The position numbers were made by a program, and so were the translations under genes. A model generated the notes under the pieces. The model searched no databases, was not told the DNA's origin, and saw nothing but the letters and a program-made list of their open reading frames with translations. Shown here one piece after another: positions 24,698-33,284 of a stretch of DNA of 64,000 nt. The stretch covers positions 2,698,291 through 2,762,290 of the forward strand of contig NZ_LT629735.1 of NCBI RefSeq assembly GCF_900104925.1, in the 5' to 3' direction. This stretch comes from Opitutus sp. GAS368. GTDB lineage: Bacteria > Verrucomicrobiota > Verrucomicrobiia > Opitutales > Opitutaceae. Within the stretch, counting starts at the first letter, position 1. Each line of letters opens with the position of its first letter.

Positions 24698-25474
24698 CTA
24701 GTGACTGGCGGCTTTGCGCAACCGAATAAACCAATGCAGGGCAAAGAGTGGATAGAGGCCGCGCAGGATCCGATCGGTGCTTATGATGGCGGGTACGATG
24801 GCCCGGGGCAGCACGTCACGGCGCGTGACACCGCCGCTCAGGAGATAGGGCAGCCATGGGAGCCAGCGCTTTTCCTCGAGCATCAGGCCGGAATGCTCGC
24901 GTTGGAAGCGAGCATGGTCGCGCTCGAAGACGATCCAGCTCAGCGCCTGGTTTGAATCCATCATCGAGTGGCTCTGGGCGAAGTTCCAGTCGAGTTCCGG
25001 GGAAAACGGCTCGGGGTGAAAGTGGTTGAAGAAAAACCGCGCGAACGGCGTCGCCGCGACCTCGATCATGCCGATCACCCCGCCGGGCACGAGCACGCGC
25101 TGGGCCTCGCGCAGGAACCGGCTGACGTCGGGGATGTGGTGGAACACGTGCGTCAGGAAGATCGCGTGCAGGCTGGCGTCGGGAAACGGGAGTTCGCGCG
25201 CATCCACCACCATTTCCGCTATGCCGGGGGACACATCGGAAGTGATGATGCGCGGATCGAACTCCTTGAGCCGGCTGCCGCCGCTGCCGAGTTCCAGGAA
25301 CCGGGCGTCCGGCGGCGCATCCCGCACCGCGGGATCATCCAGCAGGGTGCGATACCACACGTCATAACAATGCCGGAGCGCGGGCCGGGTCGCGATCAGC
25401 TCGTTTTGGATCTGGAAAAACTCCGGGGATCCGACGGCGATGCCGTCAAGGCGTGGTTCGTGGAGAAAACTCAT
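24698..25474 (-). CDS. SAM-dependent methyltransferase, ELGSG-x-x-RxKE type
   Basis: 258 residues. Motif I is LELGSGGSRLKEF (60-72), with IITSDVSPG as the acidic second strand and IFLTHVFHHIPD as the post-motif region. It is a paralogue of the methyltransferase at 17581 (shared GSG-x-x-RxK loop and FHPEPFSP). The start overlaps the preceding epimerase-like gene stop by 4 bp. It is probably a sugar or lipid-intermediate methyltransferase; the acceptor is not known. Confidence 0.75.
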   Translation of the reverse strand: MSFLHEPRLDGIAVGSPEFFQIQNELIATRPALRHCYDVWYRTLLDDPAVRDAPPDARFLELGSGGSRLKEFDPRIITSDVSPGIAEMVVDARELPFPDASLHAIFLTHVFHHIPDVSRFLREAQRVLVPGGVIGMIEVAATPFARFFFNHFHPEPFSPELDWNFAQSHSMMDSNQALSWIVFERDHARFQREHSGLMLEEKRWLPWLPYLLSGGVTRRDVLPRAIVPAIISTDRILRGLYPLFALHWFIRLRKAASH

Positions 25475-26331
25475 GGAGGCGGCGAGGGGATGCTCCAGTT
25501 CAGGTCATCCAGCGGCGCGGGCGTCAGGCCGAGCCGGATGAACGAGGCGGACGTATCGAAGGCGCGCAGGCATTTCTGGCCAAGGAGATTCTCGACCGTC
25601 ACGGGCAGATGCAGGCCCAGGCGTTCGCCCACGCGCAGCAGCGCCACGGTGAAATCGCCCGGGAGCGGCACAATGGCCCGGCGCAAGCCGGTGGCGGCCA
25701 GCATCCGCGCATAGAGTTCGCGGACCGTGATGGGCTCGGGCGCGCCGAGATTGAAAACGCCGGCGAGGCGTCCGGTCGCGAGGCGCTCGAGTCCCCGGAC
25801 CACGTCATCCAGGCCGGCGGGTTGCACGGGCTGCGTGCCGCCGTAGAACACCGGCACGACCGGCGCGCGTCGCAGCGCGGCGAGCATCCGCGCGTAGGTG
25901 CCGCCGGGACCGACGATCAAGCCGGGCCGCACGATCGTGTCCCCGGCCGGGTCGAGCATTTGTTCGATCGCCCACTTGGCGCGGCCATAGGAGGAGGCGG
26001 CGTCGGCGTGCGCCGACATGGAGGAAATGAAAATAAAATGCGCACCCTGCTTCCGGGCGGCGGCGAGCAGCCGCTGCGCGGCGGAGCGATTCAGTTCCTG
26101 GAGCGCCGGCCCGGCCGCGCCCTGGGCGAAGGCGGCGTGCACCACGACGTCGATATTTTCCAAGTTGGCGGTCCCGGGTCCGGCCAGGTCGTAGGTCTTC
26201 CATTCCGCCCCCGCCAGGTTCGGCGCGCGGCGGGCGAGCGCCTGCACACCCGCGCCTGCGGCGAGCAGGCGGCGGGCGAGGGCGGCGCCGAGCATCCCGT
26301 TGGCTCCGGTGATGGCGACACGCAGTTTCAC
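25471..26331 (-). CDS. NAD(P)-dependent epimerase/dehydratase-like SDR, GTG start
   Basis: 286 residues from a GTG at 26331 that overlaps the GMC oxidoreductase stop as GTGA; this start puts VAITGANGMLGAALARRL at the N-terminus as expected. The active-site region has ISSMSAHADAASSYGRAKW with the YxxxK pair. It is shorter than typical 4-epimerases and looks like an atypical extended SDR, perhaps a reductase. Its tight coupling to the FAD oxidoreductase suggests that one oxidises and the other reduces the same substrate. The substrate is unknown. Confidence 0.75.
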   Translation of the reverse strand: MKLRVAITGANGMLGAALARRLLAAGAGVQALARRAPNLAGAEWKTYDLAGPGTANLENIDVVVHAAFAQGAAGPALQELNRSAAQRLLAAARKQGAHFIFISSMSAHADAASSYGRAKWAIEQMLDPAGDTIVRPGLIVGPGGTYARMLAALRRAPVVPVFYGGTQPVQPAGLDDVVRGLERLATGRLAGVFNLGAPEPITVRELYARMLAATGLRRAIVPLPGDFTVALLRVGERLGLHLPVTVENLLGQKCLRAFDTSASFIRLGLTPAPLDDLNWSIPSPPP

Positions 26332-27938
26332 TTGCCCGCCCCCAGGCTGGCCACCACGTGGCCGGCGACCACCCGCGCGCCAGCCATGGCGGTGAAGGTC
26401 GGCCCTTTGCAGGGCAGCCAGTTCCAAGTGGAGCTATCGCCCACAAACACGCGCCGGCTGTCGCCGAGCCGGCCGTCAGGCTGCGAATGGAAGCGCGGGT
26501 TGACCGGATTCCGCTGCGGGATGGTGCCGGCATAGTGGATGCTCGCGGCCTGGCCGGGATCCACCCGCGTGAGCGGCACGCAACCCAGCCGCCAGAAGCA
26601 ACGCCGCAGCCGGGCCTCGAGGCCGGCCTGGAGCGCCTGTTGCGCGGCGGGACGCGCATAGGCGATGTGGAGATCGGGGGCGGCCGAGGTGGTGCTGGCG
26701 CCGAGCCGCATGGTTTTGGCCGGGCCGGCGTCGTCGGGAAAAAAGACTCCGAAGACCGCAAGCGCGTCCACGATGGCGCGCGACACGAGCAGCCCGGCCC
26801 ACGGGGCAAGGGGGATTTCCTTGACCAGCTTGAAGAGCAGCAGGGAGCGATAGGAATACATCTGCAGGCTGCAGGTGCGCTCCGGCTGCGCGAGGTCGCC
26901 GAAGAGCGCCGTGAGCTGCGCCATGCTGTGGCGGCGGTCGGCGGCTGCGCGGCCCAGCATGCGCAGGTTCAGGGTCGGGTAGTAGACATAGGCGCTGGAC
27001 AGGATGGTGGTGACGCGCGCCTCCAGCGGCAGCGATGCGAGGGCGAGTCGCGCCGAGTTGATCGCCCCCGCACAGAGCAACAACCGCCGCCCGCGGAAGG
27101 TCACGCGTCCGCCGTCGCGCGCGCAAGTGAGCGCGACGCCGTCGGCGTCCTCCTGGAAACTGAGCGCGAGGCATCCCCGTTCGTAGCGGAAATTCGGCTC
27201 CCGTTGCAGCCGTTCGACCGTGTAGCGCGGCCGGTAGGCGGAGCGCCGCACGTCGCCGTAGAAGTCCGTATCGAAATAGGGATTGGCGCCGCGGTCGCCG
27301 TGCGGCCGGGAATTGATCGCCAGCGGCACGCGGCCCAGCACGAAGCCCCTGCGTTGCCAGTCTGCGGCATGGCGTTCGTAGCCGGCGAGGATGCTGGCGC
27401 CGTTGGTGTCGAGTTCGAGCGGCGGCTGGTGGCCGGACACCTCCTCCCACCAGTCGGCGCGCGGCGGTCCGCTGATGCCCGCCTCGGCGACGACGCGGGC
27501 ATACTGGGTTGCAAGCGCGGCGGGATCGAGGCCGATGCGCGCGCACTCCGCGGCGGTATAGGTGAAGCACGCGGTGCCCCACGCTGCGCCGAGGCCACCG
27601 AGCGCGAGCGATTGCATGGGATGAAAATCCGGGCTGTGCACAGGCAGCAGGCTTTCGGCGGCGCGGCTGGCGAACTGGCGCGGCGGGGTCAGCTGCGCGC
27701 CGACGCGGACACCGGTGCGCGGCACGCCCTCGAGGTTGTCCCCGAGCAGGTAACCGCGCTGCGCCGGATCCCCGGCGTGAAGCTGGCTGAACGGTGCGTC
27801 GGGCACGCGGGCGCGCATCGCGGGATCGTCGTCGCCATAGTCCACGAGCGTGACGCGCACGCCCCGCGCCACGAGTTCGGCCGCAGCCATCGCCCCGGCC
27901 GGCCCGGAGCCGACAAGCAACACATCATCGGGCGTCAT
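26328..27938 (-). CDS. GMC-family FAD oxidoreductase
   Basis: 536 residues. The FAD-binding loop LLVGSGPAGAMAA is at 7-19, ALGGLGAAWG lies in the GMC substrate loop and the C-terminal SIHYAGTIP and CKGPTFTAMAGARVVAG segments match GMC_oxred_C with its active-site histidine. Such enzymes oxidise alcohols or sugars with a flavin. There is no signal peptide. A 71-residue membrane protein gene overlaps its 5' end by 14 bp, and an SDR overlaps its 3' end by 4 bp. A flavoprotein of this type is not a standard part of O-antigen loci. A role in a ketosugar or in a lipid carrier is speculative. Confidence 0.8.
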   Translation of the reverse strand: MTPDDVLLVGSGPAGAMAAAELVARGVRVTLVDYGDDDPAMRARVPDAPFSQLHAGDPAQRGYLLGDNLEGVPRTGVRVGAQLTPPRQFASRAAESLLPVHSPDFHPMQSLALGGLGAAWGTACFTYTAAECARIGLDPAALATQYARVVAEAGISGPPRADWWEEVSGHQPPLELDTNGASILAGYERHAADWQRRGFVLGRVPLAINSRPHGDRGANPYFDTDFYGDVRRSAYRPRYTVERLQREPNFRYERGCLALSFQEDADGVALTCARDGGRVTFRGRRLLLCAGAINSARLALASLPLEARVTTILSSAYVYYPTLNLRMLGRAAADRRHSMAQLTALFGDLAQPERTCSLQMYSYRSLLLFKLVKEIPLAPWAGLLVSRAIVDALAVFGVFFPDDAGPAKTMRLGASTTSAAPDLHIAYARPAAQQALQAGLEARLRRCFWRLGCVPLTRVDPGQAASIHYAGTIPQRNPVNPRFHSQPDGRLGDSRRVFVGDSSTWNWLPCKGPTFTAMAGARVVAGHVVASLGAGK

Positions 27939-28140
27939 CGGGGGACGAACGGAAGGTTTGCCGCCAAAGCGTGGCGAACAGGGCGTGGACGAAGCCCGCG
28001 CCGGCGGCGAAGGCGATGAGGAGCAGGTTGCCGAGGAATCCCCGCCGCACGGGGGCGAAGCGGGACTGCCGGTGCGGGTCCGTTTCGGCCAGCGCCAGCG
28101 CCTCGATTTCCGCTGGGGTCGGCTTGAGCTGCTCCAGCAT
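27925..28140 (-). CDS. Small single-helix membrane protein upstream of GMC oxidoreductase
   Basis: 71 residues. The N-terminal half is charged (MLEQLKPTPAEIEAL...), then one hydrophobic helix (about 35-56, FLGNLLLIAFAAGAGFVHAL) and a short basic tail. It overlaps the GMC oxidoreductase start by 14 bp and begins 7 bp after the GT2 stop. It could anchor the flavoprotein to the inner membrane or link it to the electron-transport chain. No known family is recognised. Confidence 0.6.
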   Translation of the reverse strand: MLEQLKPTPAEIEALALAETDPHRQSRFAPVRRGFLGNLLLIAFAAGAGFVHALFATLWRQTFRSSPDDAR

Positions 28141-28147
28141 GGTGCGT

Positions 28148-29104
28148 TCAGGGCCGGCGGCGCCGCGCCGCTTCCAACTCGATAAGGCGGAGCTCGGAAT
28201 CGTGCCGCTGCATGTGCGCGACGCTGTCGAGGATGAGGGCGATGGCCGAGGTGGTGACCGCGCAGACCATCAGGCCGGAGGCGAGGATGGCGGAGGGAAT
28301 GTGCAGGATCAAACCGGTGTGGTAATACTCCACCACCGGCAGCGAGCCGATCGCGAGGCCGAAGGCGGCGAAGACGCCCGCGATGCCGCCGAAGAAGAGG
28401 AGCGGGCGGTTGTAGCGCAGGATGGAAAAGAGCGCGGTGAGCACCTTCCGTCCGTCGCGGAACGTGGAGAGCTTGGAAAAATTCCCGGCCGGCCGGTCCT
28501 GGTAGGAAATCGGCAGCTCGACGATGCGGAAGCGTTTGTCGACGGCGTGCAGCGTGATCTCCGTTTCCAGCTCGAAGCCGGCGGTGAGGACGGGGAAGGA
28601 CTTCACAAACGTCCGGGAAAACACGCGGTAGCCGGAAAGGATGTCGTGAAGCGTCACGCCAAACAGCCGGTTGATGAGCGCCTTCACCAGGCTGTTGCCG
28701 AAGTTATGCAGGGGGCGCTTGTTCTCGCGGCGATAATGGCCCTGGGCGTGGCGGTCGCCCACGACCATGTCGGCTTCGTCGGCCAGCACCGGCGCGAGAA
28801 GCGGGGCGAGGTCGCTGGCGCTGTAGGTCGAGTCGGCGTCGCTCATCACATACGCGTCGGCCTCGATGAGGGTGAAGGCGCGGCGCATGGCGAAGGCCTT
28901 GCCCTGGCGTTTTTCCGCGAGCAGGAGGAACCGGCAGGACGGCAGGGCGGCGGCCGTCGCCCGCGCCGCCTCGGCCGTGCCGTCGGTGGAATTGTTGTCC
29001 ACGACACACAGCAGCGCCGCCGGCAGGGCGCGGTGGAAATCGCGCAGCGTCGAGCCGATGGTTTTGGCCTCATTGTAGGCGGGGAGGATGATCGCGATTT
29101 CCAT
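28148..29104 (-). CDS. GT2 glycosyltransferase with C-terminal membrane helices (polyprenyl-phosphate type)
   Basis: 318 residues from the ATG at 29104, where IAIILPAYNEAKTIGSTLRD opens the GT-A domain. CVVDNNSTDGT (33-43) and YVMSDADSTY (85-94) form the nucleotide and metal sites. Two hydrophobic helices follow (about 226-250 and 262-285), then a charged tail. This resembles enzymes charging polyprenyl phosphate with a sugar. The frame extends to 29266 without a good start. It is 23 bp from the acyltransferase stop. Confidence 0.83.
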   Translation of the reverse strand: MEIAIILPAYNEAKTIGSTLRDFHRALPAALLCVVDNNSTDGTAEAARATAAALPSCRFLLLAEKRQGKAFAMRRAFTLIEADAYVMSDADSTYSASDLAPLLAPVLADEADMVVGDRHAQGHYRRENKRPLHNFGNSLVKALINRLFGVTLHDILSGYRVFSRTFVKSFPVLTAGFELETEITLHAVDKRFRIVELPISYQDRPAGNFSKLSTFRDGRKVLTALFSILRYNRPLLFFGGIAGVFAAFGLAIGSLPVVEYYHTGLILHIPSAILASGLMVCAVTTSAIALILDSVAHMQRHDSELRLIELEAARRRRP

Positions 29105-29127
29105 GACAGCGGTGGGGGGACGGGTTT

Positions 29128-30288
29128 TCACCACGGGTTGCGGACCAAGACGAGGCGATATTGCCGGACGAGGGCCACCCCGGCGGTCCATCCGTATTTG
29201 GCGCCGGCGAGCAGCAGGCAGGCGAAGGCGGCGATGAGCAGGATGACTTCGGGCATCTGGCGGCAAGATTCGAGGGCCTCAGCGTGCCGCCACGCGCCTT
29301 CGTAGAGCAACAGAATATGCCAGAGATAAATCTCGAGGGTGTAGGGCCCGAGGAACGAAACGATGCTGGCGCGGCAGCTCCAGCCGAGCGCGATGCCCAC
29401 CGACAGCATGGCCACCATCGCGAGGTCGTAGACCAGGAGCGGGGGGCGCGCGTAGGCCCAGTCCATGTTGTTCAATTCGAAGTGGGCGCCCACCGCGCTG
29501 CGATCGGTCAGGTAACGGAAATCCGCGACCAGCGCGCCGAGCGCCACCAGCGTGGCGGCGCCGGCCAGGACCAGGAGGGTCCGGCGCGAGAAAAAGGAGA
29601 TGAGCGCCTTGAAGTGCAGGCCGCTGAAGAAATAGCACAGCCAGAACAGCGCGCAGGGCCGGCACCAATAATAATAGCTCAGGATGCCGCGATAGCACAG
29701 CACTCCGAGGACGACATGCAGCGCGAGGAACAGCAGCGCCAGGCCCAGGATGGCCGGCTCCAGTTTGACGGTCCCGCCGGTCGCACGCTCAATCCAGCGA
29801 GGCAGTGCCGCCAGGAACGGTTGCAGGAGATACAGCTGGAGGATCAGCGGGATGAAATACAGGGTGGGTTCCACGCCGAGATAGCACAGCCGCTGTGCCA
29901 GCCAACCCAGCTTGGCGTTGAAACCGGGCAGGGCCTGCCAGGTTACATAGTGGTTGAGCAGGAAAAACGAGGCGACGCTGGCGGCGAGGTAGGGCAGCCC
30001 GATGCGGACCAGGCGGCTGCGGTAGTAGGCTCCCACCGAGGGTCGCGCCGAACTGAAGCCCGCCAGCACGCCCGAGATAAAAATGAACACCGGCACCGCG
30101 AAGTTGAACAACTGTCCGACCACCAGCCCGAGGTAGAAGGAAGGCGTCCAAGCGTTCTCCACGGTGACGAAACTGCCGCCAAAATGAATGCACACGACCC
30201 CGAAGATCGCGGCCCCCCGAAGGGTGTCGAGGTAGGCGTTGCGTGCGCGGGGCGCAGCGGCGGCGGCGGGATGGGCGGCGGGATTCAT
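29128..30288 (-). CDS. Acyltransferase-3 family membrane O-acyltransferase (OafA-like)
   Basis: 386 residues with about ten membrane helices. The N-terminal signature NAYLDTLRGAAIFGVVCIHF carries the family R-G-x-A and the conserved histidine (His36), and HYVTWQALPGF with LYFIPLILQLYLL follows later as in OafA/WecH relatives. It would transfer acetyl to a sugar hydroxyl on the membrane-linked glycan. Its start overlaps the stop of the 999-residue membrane protein as ATGA. It is the second O-acylation device of the locus, beside the MBOAT set at 3.4-5.9 kb. Confidence 0.83.
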   Translation of the reverse strand: MNPAAHPAAAAAPRARNAYLDTLRGAAIFGVVCIHFGGSFVTVENAWTPSFYLGLVVGQLFNFAVPVFIFISGVLAGFSSARPSVGAYYRSRLVRIGLPYLAASVASFFLLNHYVTWQALPGFNAKLGWLAQRLCYLGVEPTLYFIPLILQLYLLQPFLAALPRWIERATGGTVKLEPAILGLALLFLALHVVLGVLCYRGILSYYYWCRPCALFWLCYFFSGLHFKALISFFSRRTLLVLAGAATLVALGALVADFRYLTDRSAVGAHFELNNMDWAYARPPLLVYDLAMVAMLSVGIALGWSCRASIVSFLGPYTLEIYLWHILLLYEGAWRHAEALESCRQMPEVILLIAAFACLLLAGAKYGWTAGVALVRQYRLVLVRNPW

Positions 30289-33284
30289 TGGTTGCTTAGT
30301 CCCTCCACCTGCAGGTGGCGGTAAACAAAATACTCGGACTCGGGCGGAGTGATCGCGGCGGGCGCCGGTTTGCGGGGCAGCGTCCGGTGTTCGTTCCGGC
30401 CGTAGGCTTCATAGTGCGCGCGCGCGCCTTCCTCCAGGGGCTGGCCTCGCCCCACGACGAACGCTTTGACGTCGGGATTTTGCTCGAGATAGCCGAGCCA
30501 GTCGGGAACCTCGCGGGGATTGGATTTCATCGGCAGGCGGCGGTGTTCGGCCGCGCCGTGTTTTTCGTAGTGCTCGCGCGCACCCGCCTCCAGCGGCTGG
30601 CCGCTGGCGACCACAGCGTCCTTGACGTCGGGGTTTTGTTCGAGATAGCCGAGCCAGTCGGGCGTCTCGTTGTCCGGCGCGTCGCGGAGTTCGATGACAT
30701 TTTCGCCGGCGTCCGCCGCAAACTCGAGCACGGCGTGCTGCCATTCGGTGCGACCGCGGAGGAGGAAATCCTGCACCAGCCGCCCGTTGTGGAGCACGCT
30801 GAGACGGCCTTCGTCGCGCACCTGCAGGCGCGCGTCAAAGGTGAGCCGGAGGCGCCGGAGGCGGGGATTGGCGGGAATTTCGATCCGCACCGTGGGCTGC
30901 CTGGCCCAGCGGAACAGCGGCAGGTCCCACCGGACGTAGGGGCCTTCGAGGTCCGCCAAACCGTTGATCGAAAGGTTTCGCACCGGCTTCATGGAAATCA
31001 ACTCCGAACGGAATAGGGTGGTGGCATTGAACGCCGGCTCGGTCTCCACCTCGGAGGGCTTGATCGTGTAGGGCAGGTCGCCGTAGCCGATCTTGCGGCC
31101 GGTGGCGCGATCGAACACCTGGATGGCGAGGCGCTTGAACGGCTTGGACAGGCCGAATTTGACCTCGCCCGAATGGTCCTGCGCCATGAGCGGCACAGTG
31201 GTGCCGTCCTCCATCTCGGCATTGATCTCGACGCGGGCGTCGTCGCGTGGATTGAGGCCGTTGACCCGCAGGCTGCAATGCCGGAAGCGTTCGGGTTCCC
31301 CCGCGCCGTAGCGCACGAGGACGACGATGTTGGCGTTGGCTGGACTGGCCTTCGTCTCATTGGCGTGCGGCATGAGGCCGGCGTAATCAAAGGCGTTGAC
31401 GCCTTTCCCGATGGTGCCGAGGAATTCCACGCCGGCGGTCTTCTTGTCCGGCACAGCGACGACGGCGTGGGAGGCGATATGCGCGATGTTGCTGTAGATG
31501 TTATTGCGGGTGAATCCCCAGAAGGAAAAAATGTTGTATCTGGCGGGGTCGACCGGCTGGTTCGAGGTGAACCGCTGGTTGTGGCCCAGGTTCATCAGGA
31601 GGAAGGCCCGCTCGTTCGTGCCGTCCGTGATGACGTTGACGCGCGGCTGTTCGGCGAGGCGGTCGCGCAGCATCGGCGGCACATCCGGGAGGATGACCGG
31701 CGGGGTGTATTCGGTGGACGGGAGCCAGAACGGCCGGTTGCGGTTTTCGTTGAGATAGATGACCGAGAACCAGAGGGCGGTGGCCATGACCAGGAAAAAC
31801 ACCGCGCGCTTAATCCCGTGAAGAATGCGCGAGCCGCCGCCGTCCCACACCGCGGCGGCGCAGGGCGCCAGCAGCGTCAGCGCGGGAAGGAAGTAGCGTT
31901 GGATGTAGAGCGACCACTTGTTCATCGCGAAATACGTCGCGAACCAGCCGAGCCCGAGCAGCGCCAGCCAGGCCAGCGGGCCGCGCAGCCGGCGGTCGCG
32001 CCAGAGACAAAGCACCGCGCACGCGAGAAACAGGGGGCCGGCGAAGCCATACCAGACGTGGTCCTCGTTCAGGTCCGGGGGAATGACGTAGAAATCGGAG
32101 TAGGCAAACGCTTTGTTCCAGCCGGAAAAAAAAGTGCGTTCGAACCAGCCGTTCAACCTGGCGACGAACTCCAGGTCATAGGAAAAGCGGCCGAAGGGTT
32201 CGCAGCACAACTGAAACAGATAGGCCTTCCCGGTCTGCCAGGCACCGGCCAGGCTGAACGGTTTGTTAAGCGTGAAGTCCAGGAGGTTGGTCATCCAATG
32301 GCCGGTGGCGGAAAGATTATAGAGGATGAACGGCACGCTGAGAACGATCGCGAGCATCGCGGGCACACTCCACGCGCGCACCCCGCCGGAAAAGGCCCGG
32401 GCCTGCTGCTCGCGCCGATGCTGATACCAAAAGGTGAGGAGCAACACCACCACGGCGGGGCCGAAGAACACCACCGTCAGCTTCGCGCCTGCCGCAAGGC
32501 CGGCGGCCAGGCCGCCCAGCACGGCGTCCGCCGGCGCCGCGGATTGCCGCCAGCGCAGGGCGAAGACCAAGGCGCTGAGCAACGCGGCGGCGGTGGTGAG
32601 GTCGAGGGTCGTCGCGGTGGCCTGGGCGAGCACGCCGGTGGCCGTGAGGGCCAGCCACATCCCGACCAGCGAGCCACCGGTGCTGCAGCCGCAGAGGCGC
32701 GCGAGCCGGTAGACCGCGCCGCCCGCGATCACCCATGAAAAGACGTTGATGAAGTTGATCGTCACCCACGGCGGACCGTAGATGAAGCAAAACAACTGGA
32801 GCAGGTTGTAGTTGAACGGAAAATAAACCTGCCGGATGTCCGCGGTCTCGAAGTGCGCGAGGGAATTCTGGCCGAGGTAATACATCACCCGGGGCAGGTG
32901 ATAGGCGAGCGAGTCGTAGTTGTTGGGCGGATTGGCCGACGCCATCCGGAGGTTCGCCAGCAGCATCAGGCCCAGGCTGCCGAACACAAAACAGAGCAGG
33001 AGCCGGCTCGGCTTCGCCAGGGTGGCGGCCAGCACGGGCGGGGCGGCCGGCAGCCTGCGGGCCAGCCATAGCAGGAGGAGGCCGAAAAGGAGCGAGGTGC
33101 GGAAAAACCAGTTGGGTTCGCCCAATTTTTCCAAGAGCGACAGCGCGAGGCTGGTGAGTACGATATTGCCCCAGAAAAGCATGGCCCCCGCCAGCATGCG
33201 GTCGAGCCAGCCGGATACCAGTTTTTGGGCCATGGCGCGGGAGATCCAAGCCAGCAGCACGAAATGGATAATCAGTAGGGTCAT
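30285..33284 (-). CDS. Very large membrane glycosyltransferase-like protein with two tandem C-terminal NPDV/HY modules
   Basis: 999 residues from the ATG at 33284, overlapping the upstream stop as ATGA. It is paralogous to the 910-residue protein at 21931: shared FWGNIV-TSL, NNYDSLAYHLPRVMYYLGQ and FPFNYNLLQLFCFIYG. Membrane helices occupy about 1-520, followed by a beta-rich soluble region (about 560-870) containing a carbohydrate-binding-like segment. The C-terminus has two copies of a 44-residue module opening PDWLGYLEQNPDV (30375-30662) instead of one. The likely role is a periplasmic-face glycosyltransferase. Confidence 0.68.
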   Translation of the reverse strand: MTLLIIHFVLLAWISRAMAQKLVSGWLDRMLAGAMLFWGNIVLTSLALSLLEKLGEPNWFFRTSLLFGLLLLWLARRLPAAPPVLAATLAKPSRLLLCFVFGSLGLMLLANLRMASANPPNNYDSLAYHLPRVMYYLGQNSLAHFETADIRQVYFPFNYNLLQLFCFIYGPPWVTINFINVFSWVIAGGAVYRLARLCGCSTGGSLVGMWLALTATGVLAQATATTLDLTTAAALLSALVFALRWRQSAAPADAVLGGLAAGLAAGAKLTVVFFGPAVVVLLLTFWYQHRREQQARAFSGGVRAWSVPAMLAIVLSVPFILYNLSATGHWMTNLLDFTLNKPFSLAGAWQTGKAYLFQLCCEPFGRFSYDLEFVARLNGWFERTFFSGWNKAFAYSDFYVIPPDLNEDHVWYGFAGPLFLACAVLCLWRDRRLRGPLAWLALLGLGWFATYFAMNKWSLYIQRYFLPALTLLAPCAAAVWDGGGSRILHGIKRAVFFLVMATALWFSVIYLNENRNRPFWLPSTEYTPPVILPDVPPMLRDRLAEQPRVNVITDGTNERAFLLMNLGHNQRFTSNQPVDPARYNIFSFWGFTRNNIYSNIAHIASHAVVAVPDKKTAGVEFLGTIGKGVNAFDYAGLMPHANETKASPANANIVVLVRYGAGEPERFRHCSLRVNGLNPRDDARVEINAEMEDGTTVPLMAQDHSGEVKFGLSKPFKRLAIQVFDRATGRKIGYGDLPYTIKPSEVETEPAFNATTLFRSELISMKPVRNLSINGLADLEGPYVRWDLPLFRWARQPTVRIEIPANPRLRRLRLTFDARLQVRDEGRLSVLHNGRLVQDFLLRGRTEWQHAVLEFAADAGENVIELRDAPDNETPDWLGYLEQNPDVKDAVVASGQPLEAGAREHYEKHGAAEHRRLPMKSNPREVPDWLGYLEQNPDVKAFVVGRGQPLEEGARAHYEAYGRNEHRTLPRKPAPAAITPPESEYFVYRHLQVEGLSNQ
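30375..30662 (-). repeat. Tandem duplication of the NPDV/HY module (156-bp period)
   Basis: Two copies opening PDWLGYLEQNPDVK and closing GAR-x-HYE-x-x-G-x-x-EHR-x-LP are 52 codons apart. The DNA of the copies is still very similar around the WLGYLEQNPDV codons, so the duplication is recent compared with the divergence from the single-copy paralogue at 22018-22152. Confidence 0.75.
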
